From: Roseovarius mucosus
GTDB lineage: Bacteria; Pseudomonadota; Alphaproteobacteria; Rhodobacterales; Rhodobacteraceae
Reading direction: 5' to 3'
Length of the DNA: 64,000 bases
Assembly: GCF_002080415.1 (NCBI RefSeq)
Contig: NZ_CP020474.1
Location: forward strand, 3,051,501 to 3,115,500
In this document: piece after piece, positions 34,426 to 45,491 of the stretch
How the letters are laid out: each line of letters starts with the position of its first letter
Position numbering within the stretch: position 1 is the stretch's first letter
Notes under the pieces: model-generated
Told to the model about the DNA's origin: nothing
The model's input: only the letters and a program-made list of their open reading frames with translations
Database searches by the model: none
Position numbers and translations under genes: made by a program

Positions 34426-36459
34426 TCAGAGGCTGTCGATGAAGCGTTCGGCCACGCGCGGCTTGATCTCGCCGCGTTCAACCAAAATCTCGAGGCAGCG
34501 CAGGGTGATGTCGGTAAAGCCGTAGCAGGTATCACAGAGCAGCGCGATTTTGCGCAAGTCGGTGCTGTCGAGCGTGTCGGGGCGAGAGAGGTCGCGCAGG
34601 TAGAGGATATCGCCGTCGAGCATCTGTTGCGGCGTGGTACCTTCGATCCGGCCCAACCAGCGGGAGCGCAGGAGCCGTTTCTCGATATGCAGGAAGGAAT
34701 GCGGCACCAGCCCATGCGCCTGAAGAAGGCGGTCGATCTCGCCGAAGGAGGGCTGGTTGTCGTAGAGGGGGAAAAAGTTGACCTCGCTTTGCACGGCCAG
34801 CGTTTGCGAGAGCGCGGTTTGGGCGTGCGTGAAGATCATCGCTTCGGCCCCCTGCACGTCGATCTTGAGGAAATCAACCCGGCCGATGCCCTCGATCTCG
34901 TCGAGTTTGCGGCTGGGCAGATCGACATGGCCGGTGGGGCGCGCGGCGCGGCGCAGGCCGAGTAGATGGTCGAGTGTGGGCTGGCGAATTTCGAGCAGGG
35001 AGGCGAGGCCGGAGCCACGATAGAGGTTGAGCCGATGCGCCGCCCCATCGCCGACCACGTCGGGAAAATAGGTCTCTTGCGGGGATTTGCGGGCGTTGAG
35101 GGCGGCCAGCGCCTCGGGCTGGGGTTCAAACCCGGTGACATGGGCGTGACCTGCGGCCAGAAGCTCTTTGTAGGGGGCGTCATGGTTCATCGGGTTGGCC
35201 CCGATATCGAGGATGCGCAGAGGGTCCGTGAGGCCCAAAGTGCGCGTCAGATCGGCCAGGCGCTGCTGCGCGCGCGCCTGGGCAGAGGGGGCAGGTGTAG
35301 CGGGATGGGCGGCGGCGATGGGCGTCGGCTGCACCGCTTGCAGGCTGGCACCGGTGCCATCGCGCAGGTCGGCGAGAACCTGCATCATCTGGGCGGCGAT
35401 GCGCGCGGGCGCGCGGTCTTGGGCGAGGGCCAGGGCCGCGGCGCGACGCCTGCGCAATTCGTCATCGGGCATCTCCACCAGCCGTGTCATCATCCGCAAG
35501 AGGCCGCGTGGCGCGCCCGGATCATAGAGAAGATCGTGGTTTTCCGGGGCCACATGGGCGCGCAGAGCCTCGGTATCGGGGCCGATCACAGGCAGGCCAA
35601 AGCCCTGCGCGAGCATCACCGAGCCGGAGGTAAAGAGGTTGCCAAAGGGCGCGACAAATACCTGCGCGCGGGCAAAGATGCCAGCCACATCCTCATCTGG
35701 CACGGCCTCGTCGGTGAGGGTGACGCAATCGGTGTCTTGCAGCGCGCGAAAGAGCTTTTGATGGCTGCGCGCGGCGCGGCCACAAAGATGCAGGTGAAAA
35801 GGCACGTCGCGCCGGATGAGCGTGCGGGCGGTATCGACCAGCGTATCCAGCCCCTTGTTGGCGCGAAAAGCCCCGAAGAAGAGAAAGGCGCGCGCGGCGC
35901 AATCGGGCAGATCGCGACCGAGGCTGGTTTCGGCAGGTTCGTAATGCCCAAGATAGCTTGGGTGCGGCAGGATGCGCAGGCGCGCGGGATCAACCCCCCA
36001 GTCGCGTTGCATATGCAGCGCCGCGTCGGGCGTGTGGACATGCACCAGATCGGCGAGGGTCACGACGCGGGCGCGGGCGGCACGAAAGGTCTCTGGGTCC
36101 ATGTCGCGATGCGGGGTTCGGTTGTGAACCGTCCAGAGGATACGCCCGCCGCCAGCCTTGAAGGCTGCAAGGGCGGCCAGATCGCGCTCGGCCTCGTTGG
36201 CATTGGCGGCGCTGTCGCGGGAACGACCAAAGATCAGGTCATCCCAATGCAGATGCAAGAGGCGATGCCCCTCTGCCAACAACCGGGGCAGATCGGTGAT
36301 TTCGGTCTTGGCCAAGGGTTCGGGGCGGAAACCGGCGTCGGGGGCGGCATAAAGCAGGGGTTGGTAGGGATTGCCGCGCGACATCGGCAGATTGAGCACC
36401 GGCACCGGAGCCGCCGCGACCGGCGTCGGGGCAGTTGTGATCGTTGCGCTTTTTGCCAT
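34426..36459 (-). CDS. Fusion of a glycosyltransferase and an FkbM methyltransferase
   Basis: 677 residues from ATG 36459 (an ATG 18 bases upstream is also possible). Residues about 1-365 are a GT4-type transferase: HLHWDDLIFGR, ILWTVHNRTPHRD, FLFFGAFRANKGLDTLVD and FTSGSVMLAQGFGLPVIGPD. After a proline-alanine linker, about 400-640 is an FkbM-type SAM methyltransferase: LRILDIGANPMNH (motif I) and RVDFLKIDVQGAEAMIFTHA. Both act on surface sugars, so it may both extend and methylate a polysaccharide or glycan. It is a stand-alone gene ending 14 bases from the end of scfR. Confidence 0.87.
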   Translation of the reverse strand: MAKSATITTAPTPVAAAPVPVLNLPMSRGNPYQPLLYAAPDAGFRPEPLAKTEITDLPRLLAEGHRLLHLHWDDLIFGRSRDSAANANEAERDLAALAAFKAGGGRILWTVHNRTPHRDMDPETFRAARARVVTLADLVHVHTPDAALHMQRDWGVDPARLRILPHPSYLGHYEPAETSLGRDLPDCAARAFLFFGAFRANKGLDTLVDTARTLIRRDVPFHLHLCGRAARSHQKLFRALQDTDCVTLTDEAVPDEDVAGIFARAQVFVAPFGNLFTSGSVMLAQGFGLPVIGPDTEALRAHVAPENHDLLYDPGAPRGLLRMMTRLVEMPDDELRRRRAAALALAQDRAPARIAAQMMQVLADLRDGTGASLQAVQPTPIAAAHPATPAPSAQARAQQRLADLTRTLGLTDPLRILDIGANPMNHDAPYKELLAAGHAHVTGFEPQPEALAALNARKSPQETYFPDVVGDGAAHRLNLYRGSGLASLLEIRQPTLDHLLGLRRAARPTGHVDLPSRKLDEIEGIGRVDFLKIDVQGAEAMIFTHAQTALSQTLAVQSEVNFFPLYDNQPSFGEIDRLLQAHGLVPHSFLHIEKRLLRSRWLGRIEGTTPQQMLDGDILYLRDLSRPDTLDSTDLRKIALLCDTCYGFTDITLRCLEILVERGEIKPRVAERFIDSL

Positions 36460-36618
36460 GCTCTGCCTCTTGCCCAAGAATACCCATTAACGAGGACGGC
36501 GGGGGCTCAGCGGAGGAAGGTGGTCTTTGGACGGGGTTTTCGGCCCCGTATTGCCCCTTTGATCCCGTCTGCGGCCCCTATATCCGGCCTTGGTGCCATG
36601 ATGACCGCAAGCGGTGCG

Positions 36619-37665
36619 CTAGTCCAGTTCGAACACGGGGATAAAGCTGGCGGGCGCGAGGGTTTCGGCAAGGTCGGTATTGCCGACCATATCGGGGGTT
36701 ACGAGCATGATCCGGGGGCCGGCATGGCGGGTCTCAAGCGTGCCCTCGATGGCGCGCACGGCCATTTCGATGGCGAGTTTGCCCTGCATGATCGGGAAAT
36801 CGGTGGGCGCGGCGAGGATGCGGCCGCGACGAATGCCGCGAAACACCGCGTGGCTCATGTAATCCGAGACGATGTTGATCTGCCCTTCGAGCCCGCGCGC
36901 GCGCAGGATCGACACGGCCACTTCGGCGGTGGGGGCGCTGCCGACGATGTAGTCGATGGCAACCCCGCTATCGAGCGTTTCCTCGACCAGCGTCACTTGG
37001 ATCTCGCGGCCCGTGTCGCCGTATTTGGTGAGCACGATCTCTGCCGCGCTCTCGGCGATGGCGTCGCGAAAGCCCGCCTCGACAAAGCTGACCCAACCGG
37101 CCCCTTGGGGACCGGGAAACCACGCCAGCCGCACCGGGGCGCTGCCCTTGGGGTGGCGCTCGGCGATGAAGCGCCCGGTGATGGCACCCATGTCATACCA
37201 AGAGACCGCCGCCTTGGCCGCGATGCCGGGATCGGCGATGTCATTGACCGTGGCGATGACCGGCACCTGTTCGGAGAGCGCCTGAACGGTGGGGGTCAGC
37301 CCCTCGAAAGACACGGTGCCGACCACCAGCGCATCCGCGCCTTGGGCCACGCAATTGGTGATCTGTTCGATCTGACGGTCAAGATTGGGATAGCCGCCCG
37401 CCTCGACCAGACGAAAGCCCACGCCAAGGCGCTGGGCCTCTTCGACCATGCCGAAATTGACCGAGAGCCAATAAGCGTCCTTGAGATGCGGATAAGAGAT
37501 GCAAAGCGTCCAAGGGGATGCGGCACGATCGAGTGGCGTATAGGTGAGCGGACGCGCGGGGCTGGTATAGTCGAAGGGCACCGTATGGGTTTGCAGCGCC
37601 CATGGGTCTGCGGCGAGGGGCAGAGGTGCCAAGAGGGCGAGCATACAGGCGATTATTCTTTGCAT
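36619..37665 (-). CDS. torT: TorT-like periplasmic TMAO sensor protein
   Basis: 348 residues with a signal peptide (MQRIIACMLALLAPLPLAA) and a periplasmic-binding-protein type I fold: LCISYPHLKDAYWLSVNFGM, then EAQRLGVGFRLVEAGGYPNL and GADALVVGTVSFEGL. This matches TorT, which binds TMAO and the sensor kinase TorS. It is divergent from torS (79 bases between starts) and belongs to the torT-torS-torR unit that sits beside a TMAO-type transporter. Confidence 0.87.
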   Translation of the reverse strand: MQRIIACMLALLAPLPLAADPWALQTHTVPFDYTSPARPLTYTPLDRAASPWTLCISYPHLKDAYWLSVNFGMVEEAQRLGVGFRLVEAGGYPNLDRQIEQITNCVAQGADALVVGTVSFEGLTPTVQALSEQVPVIATVNDIADPGIAAKAAVSWYDMGAITGRFIAERHPKGSAPVRLAWFPGPQGAGWVSFVEAGFRDAIAESAAEIVLTKYGDTGREIQVTLVEETLDSGVAIDYIVGSAPTAEVAVSILRARGLEGQINIVSDYMSHAVFRGIRRGRILAAPTDFPIMQGKLAIEMAVRAIEGTLETRHAGPRIMLVTPDMVGNTDLAETLAPASFIPVFELD

Positions 37666-37743
37666 GAAACACTCACTCCTCTGCGGAAATTACTATAGAC
37701 TGTCGCGGCAGGACTGCAACAAAAGCGGAGCGGGAAGAGCCGG

Positions 37744-40659
37744 ATGAAGAGCAGAACCGGATTGGGCGCGCGCCTGTTGGCGGCCTTTCTCGTGATTGCC
37801 GGCCTGCCCGCGCTGGCGGGTTTCTTTGGCTGGTTCGAGCTGCGCGATGTCACGCAGGCGCAACAGCAGCTCTATGACCGCTCGATCCCGGTGCTGTCGG
37901 ATATGCGGCGGTTTACCGAGGAAAGTTCGGCCATCATCACGGTGGCGCCGGAGTTGGCGGCGGTGGATGATGAGGCGGCGCGGCGCGACCGGGCGGCCTA
38001 TTTGGGCGCGCGGGTGGCGGCGCTCTCGGATCATCTGAGCCGGTTTCAGGCGGAGCATGGTGGCGGCAGCGGGGGCGAGTTGACCCGTGCCGTTGTGGCG
38101 ATGGAGGCGGGGATTGCCGAGCTTGACCGCTTGGTCAAGCAACGTCTGTCGCTGGTGCAGGCGCGGCGCGAGGGGCTGGACCGTGCGCTTGGGGCGACGT
38201 CGGCGTTGCTCAATATGGCTGATACTTTGGTGGCCAATGCCGAGATGAGCACGGCGGCGGTGATTTCCAACCTCTATGACGATGACACCGGCAGTGCGCA
38301 GCATCTGGCGACGCTGGACAAGCTGATCGAGGTTGATCTGTTCGAGTTGGGGTTGATGTTCGAGTTGCGGTCGCGCACGGCGGAGATTGGGCTGCTCTTC
38401 AACCGGATTGCCGGGCTGAGCGATGCCGCGGGTTTGGTGCCGATCCGGGCCACGTTGGGCGAGCGGACAGAGATTGTCGCGCGGCGTGTCGCGGCGATCC
38501 GCGATCCGGGGCGGGCGGCGCAGGCGCAAACCTTGTTGGGTACGATCCTGTCGCTGAGTGATCCGGCGGGGCCGGGGGGGCTTTTGGGGCTGACCGAGGG
38601 CATTCTGGAACTGGATGGCCGGATCGAGAGCGCGCAGGCGGCGCTGCGCGTGTCGGCGGACGGGCTGCATGTGGCGGTGACGGATCTGGCGAGCCGGGTG
38701 CAGGCGGAGGCGCAGCGCGCCGGTGCGGCCTCGCTTGAGGTGATCCGGGCCACGCGGTTGCGCAGCGCCGGAGCGGCGGGGCTGGCGCTGTTGCTGTCCT
38801 TGGCCGTGCTGTGGTTTTACGTGCGCGGCAATATCTCGCGGCGGTTGGACAACCTGTCGGATATGATGACGCGACTGGCGGCGGGGCAGCTTGATATGCG
38901 CGTGGCCCCGCGTGGCAATGATGAGATTGCGGGCATGGAGCGCGCGGTCGAGGTGTTCCGGCGTCAGGCCATCGCCAACCGCACCTTGGAGGAGGCGCGG
39001 CGGCGCAACGAAGAGGAGTTGGCGCGGCATCGCAATGCCTTGCAGGAGTTGGTGGCGGAAAAGACCGAAGCCCTGCGCGGTGAGGTCGAGGCGCATGCCG
39101 TGGCGCGGCAAAAGGCGGAGGCGGCGGATCGGGCGAAATCGGAATTCCTTGCGATGATGAGCCATGAGATCCGCACGCCGATGAACGGGGTTCTGGGCAT
39201 GTTGCGCACGCTTTCGGCTGAGGGCTTGCCAGACGCGCAGTTGGAGCAATTGCGCGCGGCGCGGGCCTCGGGTGAGAGCCTGCTGACGATCCTCAACGAC
39301 ATTCTGAGCTATTCCAAGACCGAGTTGAGCGGCGCGCATCTGGAGCGGGTGGTGTTTTCAGTGGCCGAAGTGATGCAGGTGATCGTAACCCTGTTGGACC
39401 CCGGCGCGCGGGAGAAGGGGATCGTGCTCTGGCTTGATCTGCCTGAGGATGCGCCCGCTGCCGTGATGGGTGATATGGCCAAGCTGCGGCAGATCCTGTT
39501 CAATCTTGTCTCGAACGCGGTCAAGTTCACCGAAGAGGGGGAGGTGGTTTTGCGGCTGCGGGTGCGGGCTGCGGGGGCCGGGCGGGTGACGTTGATTCTG
39601 GAGGTCAGCGATACCGGCAAGGGGATTTCAGCGCAGGCGCGGCAGCGTATTTTCGAGGCATTCGAGCAGGAAGACGGTTTGACGGCGCGGCGCTATGGCG
39701 GCACCGGGCTGGGCTTGGCGATCTGTCGCAAATTCGCGGAGGTGATGGGCGGCGCGCTGAGCGTGGAAAGCACGCCGCATGTGGGATCGGTTTTTACCTT
39801 CATGGCAGATTTCGAATTGGCCGATCCGGCGCTTTTGGCTGAGAGCGTGCCCGAGTGGACCCCTGAGCGGGCGGGGCGCAGTCTGCATGCGCTGATTGTC
39901 GAGGATCACAGCGTCAACCAGATGGTTGCGCGCAGTTATCTGGAGCGGATGGGGCATACGGCGGTCTGTGTGGACAGTGGTGAGGACGCGCTGGACCTGC
40001 TGAAGCGGGAGCGGTTCGACTTGGTCTTGATGGATGTGAACCTGCCGGGCCTGTCGGGCACTGACGCGACGCGGCGGTTGCGCGGGTTGCCGGAGGGCCA
40101 AGACCTGCCGGTGATCGGCATCTCTGCCCATGTGCAGGAGGAAGAGGTGGCACAGCAACTGGACGCGGGGATGGATTGTTTCGTGGCCAAGCCGGTTTCG
40201 CCCGAGAGGCTGGCCGCCGCGATTGCGCAGGTGACGGGCGGGCAGCGCCGGGGTGTGTTTCTCTCGCCGCGCTCGGTCTCTTTGCCTATGGGCGGCGCGC
40301 GCGACGGGCTGGGTGCCATGCTGGCCGATCTGGGGCCAGAGCAGACGGCTGCAGCGATCCGGCTCTATCTGGATGGGGTCGGGGAAGAGGCGCGGGCCTT
40401 GGCGGCGGCGGTGGACGCAGAGGATGCGGCGGGCGTGGCCAAAGTGGCGCACCGGATGAAGGGGGCGGCGGGCAATTTCAGCTTGCCGGGGCTGAGCGCT
40501 GGATTGCGGGCCTTGGAAGAGGCGGCGCGCGCGGGTGACGCGGGGGCGATGCGGGGCGCTATGGCCGCTGTGCCTGCAGAGATTGCGGCGGCGCGTGCCA
40601 CGCTTTTGCGCGCGGCAGATGGGTTGGCGGATCAGTCCAAGGTGGCGGTGAATACATAA
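37744..40659 (+). CDS. torS: TorS-like hybrid sensor histidine kinase
   Basis: 971 residues. A membrane segment at about 8-28, a periplasmic helical sensor, a second segment at about 340-358 and a HAMP domain come first. The kinase has His474 in FLAMMSHEIRTPMNGVLG and an ATPase with FEAFEQEDGL and GTGLGLAIC. A receiver domain has Asp764 (LVLMDVNLPG), and an HPt domain has His903 (KVAHRMKGAAGNF). This four-step relay is the TorS layout: TMAO bound to TorT is sensed and phosphate goes to TorR. The 3' end overlaps torR by 28 bases, convergently. Confidence 0.9.
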   Translation: MKSRTGLGARLLAAFLVIAGLPALAGFFGWFELRDVTQAQQQLYDRSIPVLSDMRRFTEESSAIITVAPELAAVDDEAARRDRAAYLGARVAALSDHLSRFQAEHGGGSGGELTRAVVAMEAGIAELDRLVKQRLSLVQARREGLDRALGATSALLNMADTLVANAEMSTAAVISNLYDDDTGSAQHLATLDKLIEVDLFELGLMFELRSRTAEIGLLFNRIAGLSDAAGLVPIRATLGERTEIVARRVAAIRDPGRAAQAQTLLGTILSLSDPAGPGGLLGLTEGILELDGRIESAQAALRVSADGLHVAVTDLASRVQAEAQRAGAASLEVIRATRLRSAGAAGLALLLSLAVLWFYVRGNISRRLDNLSDMMTRLAAGQLDMRVAPRGNDEIAGMERAVEVFRRQAIANRTLEEARRRNEEELARHRNALQELVAEKTEALRGEVEAHAVARQKAEAADRAKSEFLAMMSHEIRTPMNGVLGMLRTLSAEGLPDAQLEQLRAARASGESLLTILNDILSYSKTELSGAHLERVVFSVAEVMQVIVTLLDPGAREKGIVLWLDLPEDAPAAVMGDMAKLRQILFNLVSNAVKFTEEGEVVLRLRVRAAGAGRVTLILEVSDTGKGISAQARQRIFEAFEQEDGLTARRYGGTGLGLAICRKFAEVMGGALSVESTPHVGSVFTFMADFELADPALLAESVPEWTPERAGRSLHALIVEDHSVNQMVARSYLERMGHTAVCVDSGEDALDLLKRERFDLVLMDVNLPGLSGTDATRRLRGLPEGQDLPVIGISAHVQEEEVAQQLDAGMDCFVAKPVSPERLAAAIAQVTGGQRRGVFLSPRSVSLPMGGARDGLGAMLADLGPEQTAAAIRLYLDGVGEEARALAAAVDAEDAAGVAKVAHRMKGAAGNFSLPGLSAGLRALEEAARAGDAGAMRGAMAAVPAEIAAARATLLRAADGLADQSKVAVNT

Positions 40660-41333
40660 CCTTCGCCATGGGCGGTGGTGATGAGGCGCGGCGCGCCGGG
40701 GTCTTCTTCCAGCTTGGTGCGCAGGCGGCGGATGATGACATCGACGGTGCGGGTATCGGGATGCTCTTGGCGGTGGGTGATCACGGTCATCAGCCGGTCG
40801 CGGCTGAGCACGGCACCGGGGTGGCGCAAGAGTTCGGCCAGCACCTCGTATTCGGCGCGGGTGAGGCGGATGGGTTGCCCATCCGGGCCGGTCAGTTGCC
40901 GGGTGGCAAAGGCAAAGCTGAAGCCGTGAAAGCGCAGGTTTTGGCGTGAGAGGCGGCGCTGGGCCTCGGTTCGGCGCAAGAGGTTCTTGATCCGGGCCAA
41001 CAATTCGCGGCGATTGAACGGTTTGCAAACATAATCATCGGCCCCCAGTTCCAGCCCAACGATACGGTCCACGTCATCGCTGAGGCTGGTGGTGAGGATA
41101 ATGCCGATATCCGAGCGCGCACGTTGTTCGCGGGTGATCTGCAGCCCGTCCTTGCCATCGAGCGTGATGTCGACAAGCAAAAGGTCGGCGCGGTCGCTGC
41201 CCAGCATTGTTTCGGCCCGTTCAGCGCTGTCAAAGGCGGTGACGGTATAGCCATGCGACATCAGATACTCCGCCAGCGTGGTGCGGGTAACGGGCTCATC
41301 CTCGATGATGACGATATGGGCGGCTCTTGGCAC
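40632..41333 (-). CDS. torR: TorR-like OmpR-family response regulator
   Basis: 233 residues from a GTG at 41333 that gives the normal start PRAAHIVIIEDEPVTRTTL. The receiver has phospho-acceptor D55 (LLLVDITLDG) and a Lys in DYVCKPFNRRE. The C-terminal winged helix has LRFHGFSFAFATRQLTGPDG and RTVDVIIRRLRTKLEEDPGA. Expected partner of TorS. It is divergent from tmoX across a 159-base region with tor-box-like decamers. A longer frame exists upstream but begins in that regulatory region, so the shorter start is preferred. Confidence 0.88.
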   Translation of the reverse strand: MPRAAHIVIIEDEPVTRTTLAEYLMSHGYTVTAFDSAERAETMLGSDRADLLLVDITLDGKDGLQITREQRARSDIGIILTTSLSDDVDRIVGLELGADDYVCKPFNRRELLARIKNLLRRTEAQRRLSRQNLRFHGFSFAFATRQLTGPDGQPIRLTRAEYEVLAELLRHPGAVLSRDRLMTVITHRQEHPDTRTVDVIIRRLRTKLEEDPGAPRLITTAHGEGYVFTATLD

Positions 41334-41359
41334 GTTGGAGCCCTTTGCAAGGTTTCCTC

Positions 41360-42434
<1,075 letters not shown>

Positions 42435-42450
42435 TCCGATCTTAAAATCT

Positions 42451-42484
42451 GCCCCGCCCGTGGTGCGCCATGGGTGGGGTTTTC
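42451..42484 (+). terminator. Attenuating hairpin between tmoX and tmoV
   Basis: CCCCGCCC and GGGTGGGG pair (8 bp with one G-T), followed by TTTTCC. Partial terminators after binding-protein genes commonly raise their output over the membrane parts of the transporter. Confidence 0.65.
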
Positions 42485-42507
42485 CATAACAAACAAGGGG
42501 GTGTCGC

Positions 42508-43539
42508 GTGCCGGTTTCTGAACCCGTGATTTCATGCCGCAATGTCTGGAAACTATTTGGCCCTGCGCCCGAGGCGTATCTGGGCGGCCTTAAGGGCGAT
42601 CCGGGGTTCGAGGTTATTCGGCAGGCGGGCTATATCTCGGCGGTGCGTGATGTGTCGCTTGATATTGCGCGGGGCGAGATGCTGGTGATCATGGGCCTTT
42701 CGGGGTCTGGCAAATCCACGCTGGTGCGGTGCCTGTCGCGGTTGATCGAGATTACCGGCGGCACGGTGTCTGTCGAGGGGCAGGACATTGGTGCGCTGAG
42801 CGAGACGCAGTTGATCGAATTGCGGCGCAACAAGATGGGCATGGTATTCCAGAGCTTTGGCCTGCTGCCGCATCGCACGGTGCTGGAGAATGTGGCCTTT
42901 CCGCTGGAAATGCGCGGACAGAATCGGGCCACGCGGCGCAAGCGGGCGCTGGAGGTGATCGAGCTGGTGGGGCTTGGCGGGCGCGAGGATTACTTTCCGC
43001 GCGAATTGTCAGGTGGTCAGCAGCAGCGGGTTGGGATTGCCCGTTCTCTCGCCATCGAGCCCGACATCTGGTTTCTGGACGAGCCGTTCTCGGCGCTTGA
43101 TCCGCTGATCCGGCGCGAAATGCAGGATGAATTCCTGCGTTTGCAGGGGATGCTGGGTAAGACAATTGTCTTTATCACCCATGATTTCGACGAGGCGCTG
43201 CGGTTAGCGGACCGGATTGCGATCATGAAGGACGGCGCGGTCGAGCAATGCGACACGCCCGATCAGATCGTTCTGAATCCGGCCACCGATTATGTGCGCA
43301 AATTCACCGAAGAGATTGAGAAAGCGCGGGTGGTGCATGCGTCCGGCTTGGCGCGGCCCATCAACGGCGTGATGCCCGAGGGGCTGCCGGTGGCGGGCAA
43401 GAGCACGATCCGCGCGCTGGCGCGGCAGTTGATCGACGATCCGCGCGAGAGCTTGCCCGTGGCGGATGAGGCGGGGCGGATTACCGGCGTGCTGAGCCGC
43501 AAGGAGGCGCTGGATGTGCTGCTGGGAGGGCAGGCATGA
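42508..43539 (+). CDS. tmoV: ABC transporter ATPase of the TMAO-type system
   Basis: 343 residues from GTG 42508. Walker A GLSGSGKST (63-71), signature LSGGQQQR, Walker B DIWFLDEPFSALDP, switch His in FITHDFDEA. A C-terminal CBS-like tail (residues about 285-343) is typical of glycine betaine/proline/TMAO importer ATPases of ProV type. It overlaps the permease gene by 4 bases. The symbol assumes the TMAO specificity argued for tmoX. Confidence 0.82.
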   Translation: MPVSEPVISCRNVWKLFGPAPEAYLGGLKGDPGFEVIRQAGYISAVRDVSLDIARGEMLVIMGLSGSGKSTLVRCLSRLIEITGGTVSVEGQDIGALSETQLIELRRNKMGMVFQSFGLLPHRTVLENVAFPLEMRGQNRATRRKRALEVIELVGLGGREDYFPRELSGGQQQRVGIARSLAIEPDIWFLDEPFSALDPLIRREMQDEFLRLQGMLGKTIVFITHDFDEALRLADRIAIMKDGAVEQCDTPDQIVLNPATDYVRKFTEEIEKARVVHASGLARPINGVMPEGLPVAGKSTIRALARQLIDDPRESLPVADEAGRITGVLSRKEALDVLLGGQA

Positions 43540-45491
43540 GCGAGAGCGCCCTGCCGCTGGCGACCACCGCCAAACCGCGCCTCAATCCGGCTTGGGTGGT
43601 TCTGGGCCTTGCGCTGTGCCTAATTCTTGCGCGGCCCTATTTGCCCGAGGGGCTGATGCGCCCGGTCGAGGGGATGATCCTGCCGCTGGCGGATTGGATC
43701 AACGCGGTTTTCACATGGCTGCGCGATGATCTGGGCCTTATCCATGTGACCCGTGCCTTTGCCGATGGGATCGAGTGGCTGCTCGATGTGACGGCGAATA
43801 TTCTCTATGGCAAGAACCGCTGGCCGCGTATCGGCCCGCTGCCATGGATCGTGGTGGCGCTGAGTGCGGGATGTCTGGGCTATTGGCTGGGCGGCTTGCG
43901 ATTGGCGCTTTTGGCGGGGGGCACGTTTGTCTGGATTGCGCTGATGGGGCAATGGCAATGGGCGATGGAAACCCTGTCGGTGATCGTGGTTGCGGCCCCG
44001 GTGTCGGTTCTCTTGGGGCTTATGATGGGGGTGGCGACGTGGCGCTGGCGCTGGGTAGAGGCGGTGATGAATCCGGTTCTCAACATTGCGCAATCGCTGC
44101 CGCATTTCGCCTATATGATTCCGGTTGTGGTCTTTATCGGGGTGGGTCCCAAGGCGGGGGCGATTGTTACGATCATTTTCTCGGTGCCGCCGATGATCCG
44201 CATGACCCTGCTGGGCCTGCGCAAGGTGCCGCCCGAGGTGATCGAGAGCGGCAAGATGTGCGGCAGCACAAGCTGGCAATTGATGACGCGGGTGCGTATC
44301 CCGACTGCACGCACCGAGATTTTGGTGGGCGTCAATCAGGTGATCATGCAGTGTCTGGCGATGGTGGTTCTGGCCAGTTTCATCGGCATGCCGGGGCTGG
44401 GGCAGAAGCTGTTGCAACTGTTGCAGGCGCTCAAGATCGGGCGCTCGATTGAAATCGGCATCACGATCGTTCTGTTGGCCGTGGCGCTGGATCGGTGTTC
44501 CAAGGCCTGGGCCGAGCGGCAGCCGGTGCATCATGAGCCGGGGCTGAGCTGGACCGCACGGCACCGGGTGATGAGCGTTTGGGCCGTATTGATGGTGGCG
44601 GGGTTTGCGCTGTCGGCGGTGGTGCCGTTCTTTGCCGAGGTCGGGCGGGGGCAATCGCTTTCGGTGGCGGACCCGCTGGATGCGATGATGTCTTGGGTGA
44701 TCGTGACGCTTGATCCGGTGACGCAATGGTTGCGGTGGTTCCTGATCACATGGGTTCTGATCCCGGTGCGCGATGCGCTTTTGTGGTTGCCCTATACGGC
44801 GGTGCTTGCCCTGGTCGCGGCGGCAGGGCTGGCGGTGGGTGGTTGGCGTTCGGCGCTGATCTGCGTTGGCTTTATCGGCTATATCGCGATCACCGGCTGG
44901 TGGGACCGGGCGATGATCACGGTCTACACGGTGCTGGTGGCTGTGGCGGTGGCGACGAGTTTCGGCTTTCCTTTGGGCATTTGGGCCGCGCGGCACGAGG
45001 CGCGGGCCAAGCGGGTCTTGCTGCTGTGTGACAGTCTTCAGACCTTTCCGAGTTTCATCTATCTTATTCCGGTGATCATGCTTTTTGGCGTCAATGATGT
45101 GGCGGTGGTGGGGGCGGTGGTGCTGTTCGCTGCCGTGCCGCTGATCCGCTATACCATCGAGGGGCTGCGCGGTGTGCCTGAGGCGGTGATCGAGGCGGCG
45201 GATATGTCAGGGGCCACGCGCGGCCAGAGTCTGTGGCATGTGCGCCTGCCCTTGGCGCTGCCCACGATCATGGTGGGGATCAATCAATCGCTGATGTTTT
45301 CGCTCTTCATGGTGATCATCGCGGCCTTTATCGGCACGCAGGATCTGGGGCAGGAAATGCAGCGCGCACTGAGTTCCACCGATGTGGGCAAAGGCCTTGT
45401 GCTGGGGTTTGCCGTGGCCTTTATAGGCTTGGCGGCGGATCATCTGATCAACAAGATGGCCGAGGGACGGCGCCGCACAATGGGTCTTTGA
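43536..45491 (+). CDS. tmoW: Fused double permease of the TMAO-type ABC transporter
   Basis: 651 residues holding two ProW-type permease units in a row. The first unit has PVSVLLGLMMGVATWRWRWV and GVNQVIMQCLAMVVLASFIG. The second, from about 350, has FGFPLGIWAARHEARAKRVL and VGINQSLMFSLFMVIIAAFI. The repeat of the GxNQxxM...FIG motif shows the internal duplication. It would form both halves of the channel in one chain, as in Roseobacter TmoW-type proteins. Start ATG 43536 overlaps the ATPase stop. Confidence 0.84.
   Translation: MSESALPLATTAKPRLNPAWVVLGLALCLILARPYLPEGLMRPVEGMILPLADWINAVFTWLRDDLGLIHVTRAFADGIEWLLDVTANILYGKNRWPRIGPLPWIVVALSAGCLGYWLGGLRLALLAGGTFVWIALMGQWQWAMETLSVIVVAAPVSVLLGLMMGVATWRWRWVEAVMNPVLNIAQSLPHFAYMIPVVVFIGVGPKAGAIVTIIFSVPPMIRMTLLGLRKVPPEVIESGKMCGSTSWQLMTRVRIPTARTEILVGVNQVIMQCLAMVVLASFIGMPGLGQKLLQLLQALKIGRSIEIGITIVLLAVALDRCSKAWAERQPVHHEPGLSWTARHRVMSVWAVLMVAGFALSAVVPFFAEVGRGQSLSVADPLDAMMSWVIVTLDPVTQWLRWFLITWVLIPVRDALLWLPYTAVLALVAAAGLAVGGWRSALICVGFIGYIAITGWWDRAMITVYTVLVAVAVATSFGFPLGIWAARHEARAKRVLLLCDSLQTFPSFIYLIPVIMLFGVNDVAVVGAVVLFAAVPLIRYTIEGLRGVPEAVIEAADMSGATRGQSLWHVRLPLALPTIMVGINQSLMFSLFMVIIAAFIGTQDLGQEMQRALSSTDVGKGLVLGFAVAFIGLAADHLINKMAEGRRRTMGL

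Noticed and set aside
32044..37698. Two very long plus-strand open frames (32044-34965 and 34966-37698)
   Set aside because: They lie partly or wholly antisense to puuD, the GT-FkbM fusion and torT, and partly out of frame over scfR. Their composition (Gly, Arg, His, Ala rich) is that of shadow frames in GC-rich DNA, and no domain is visible.
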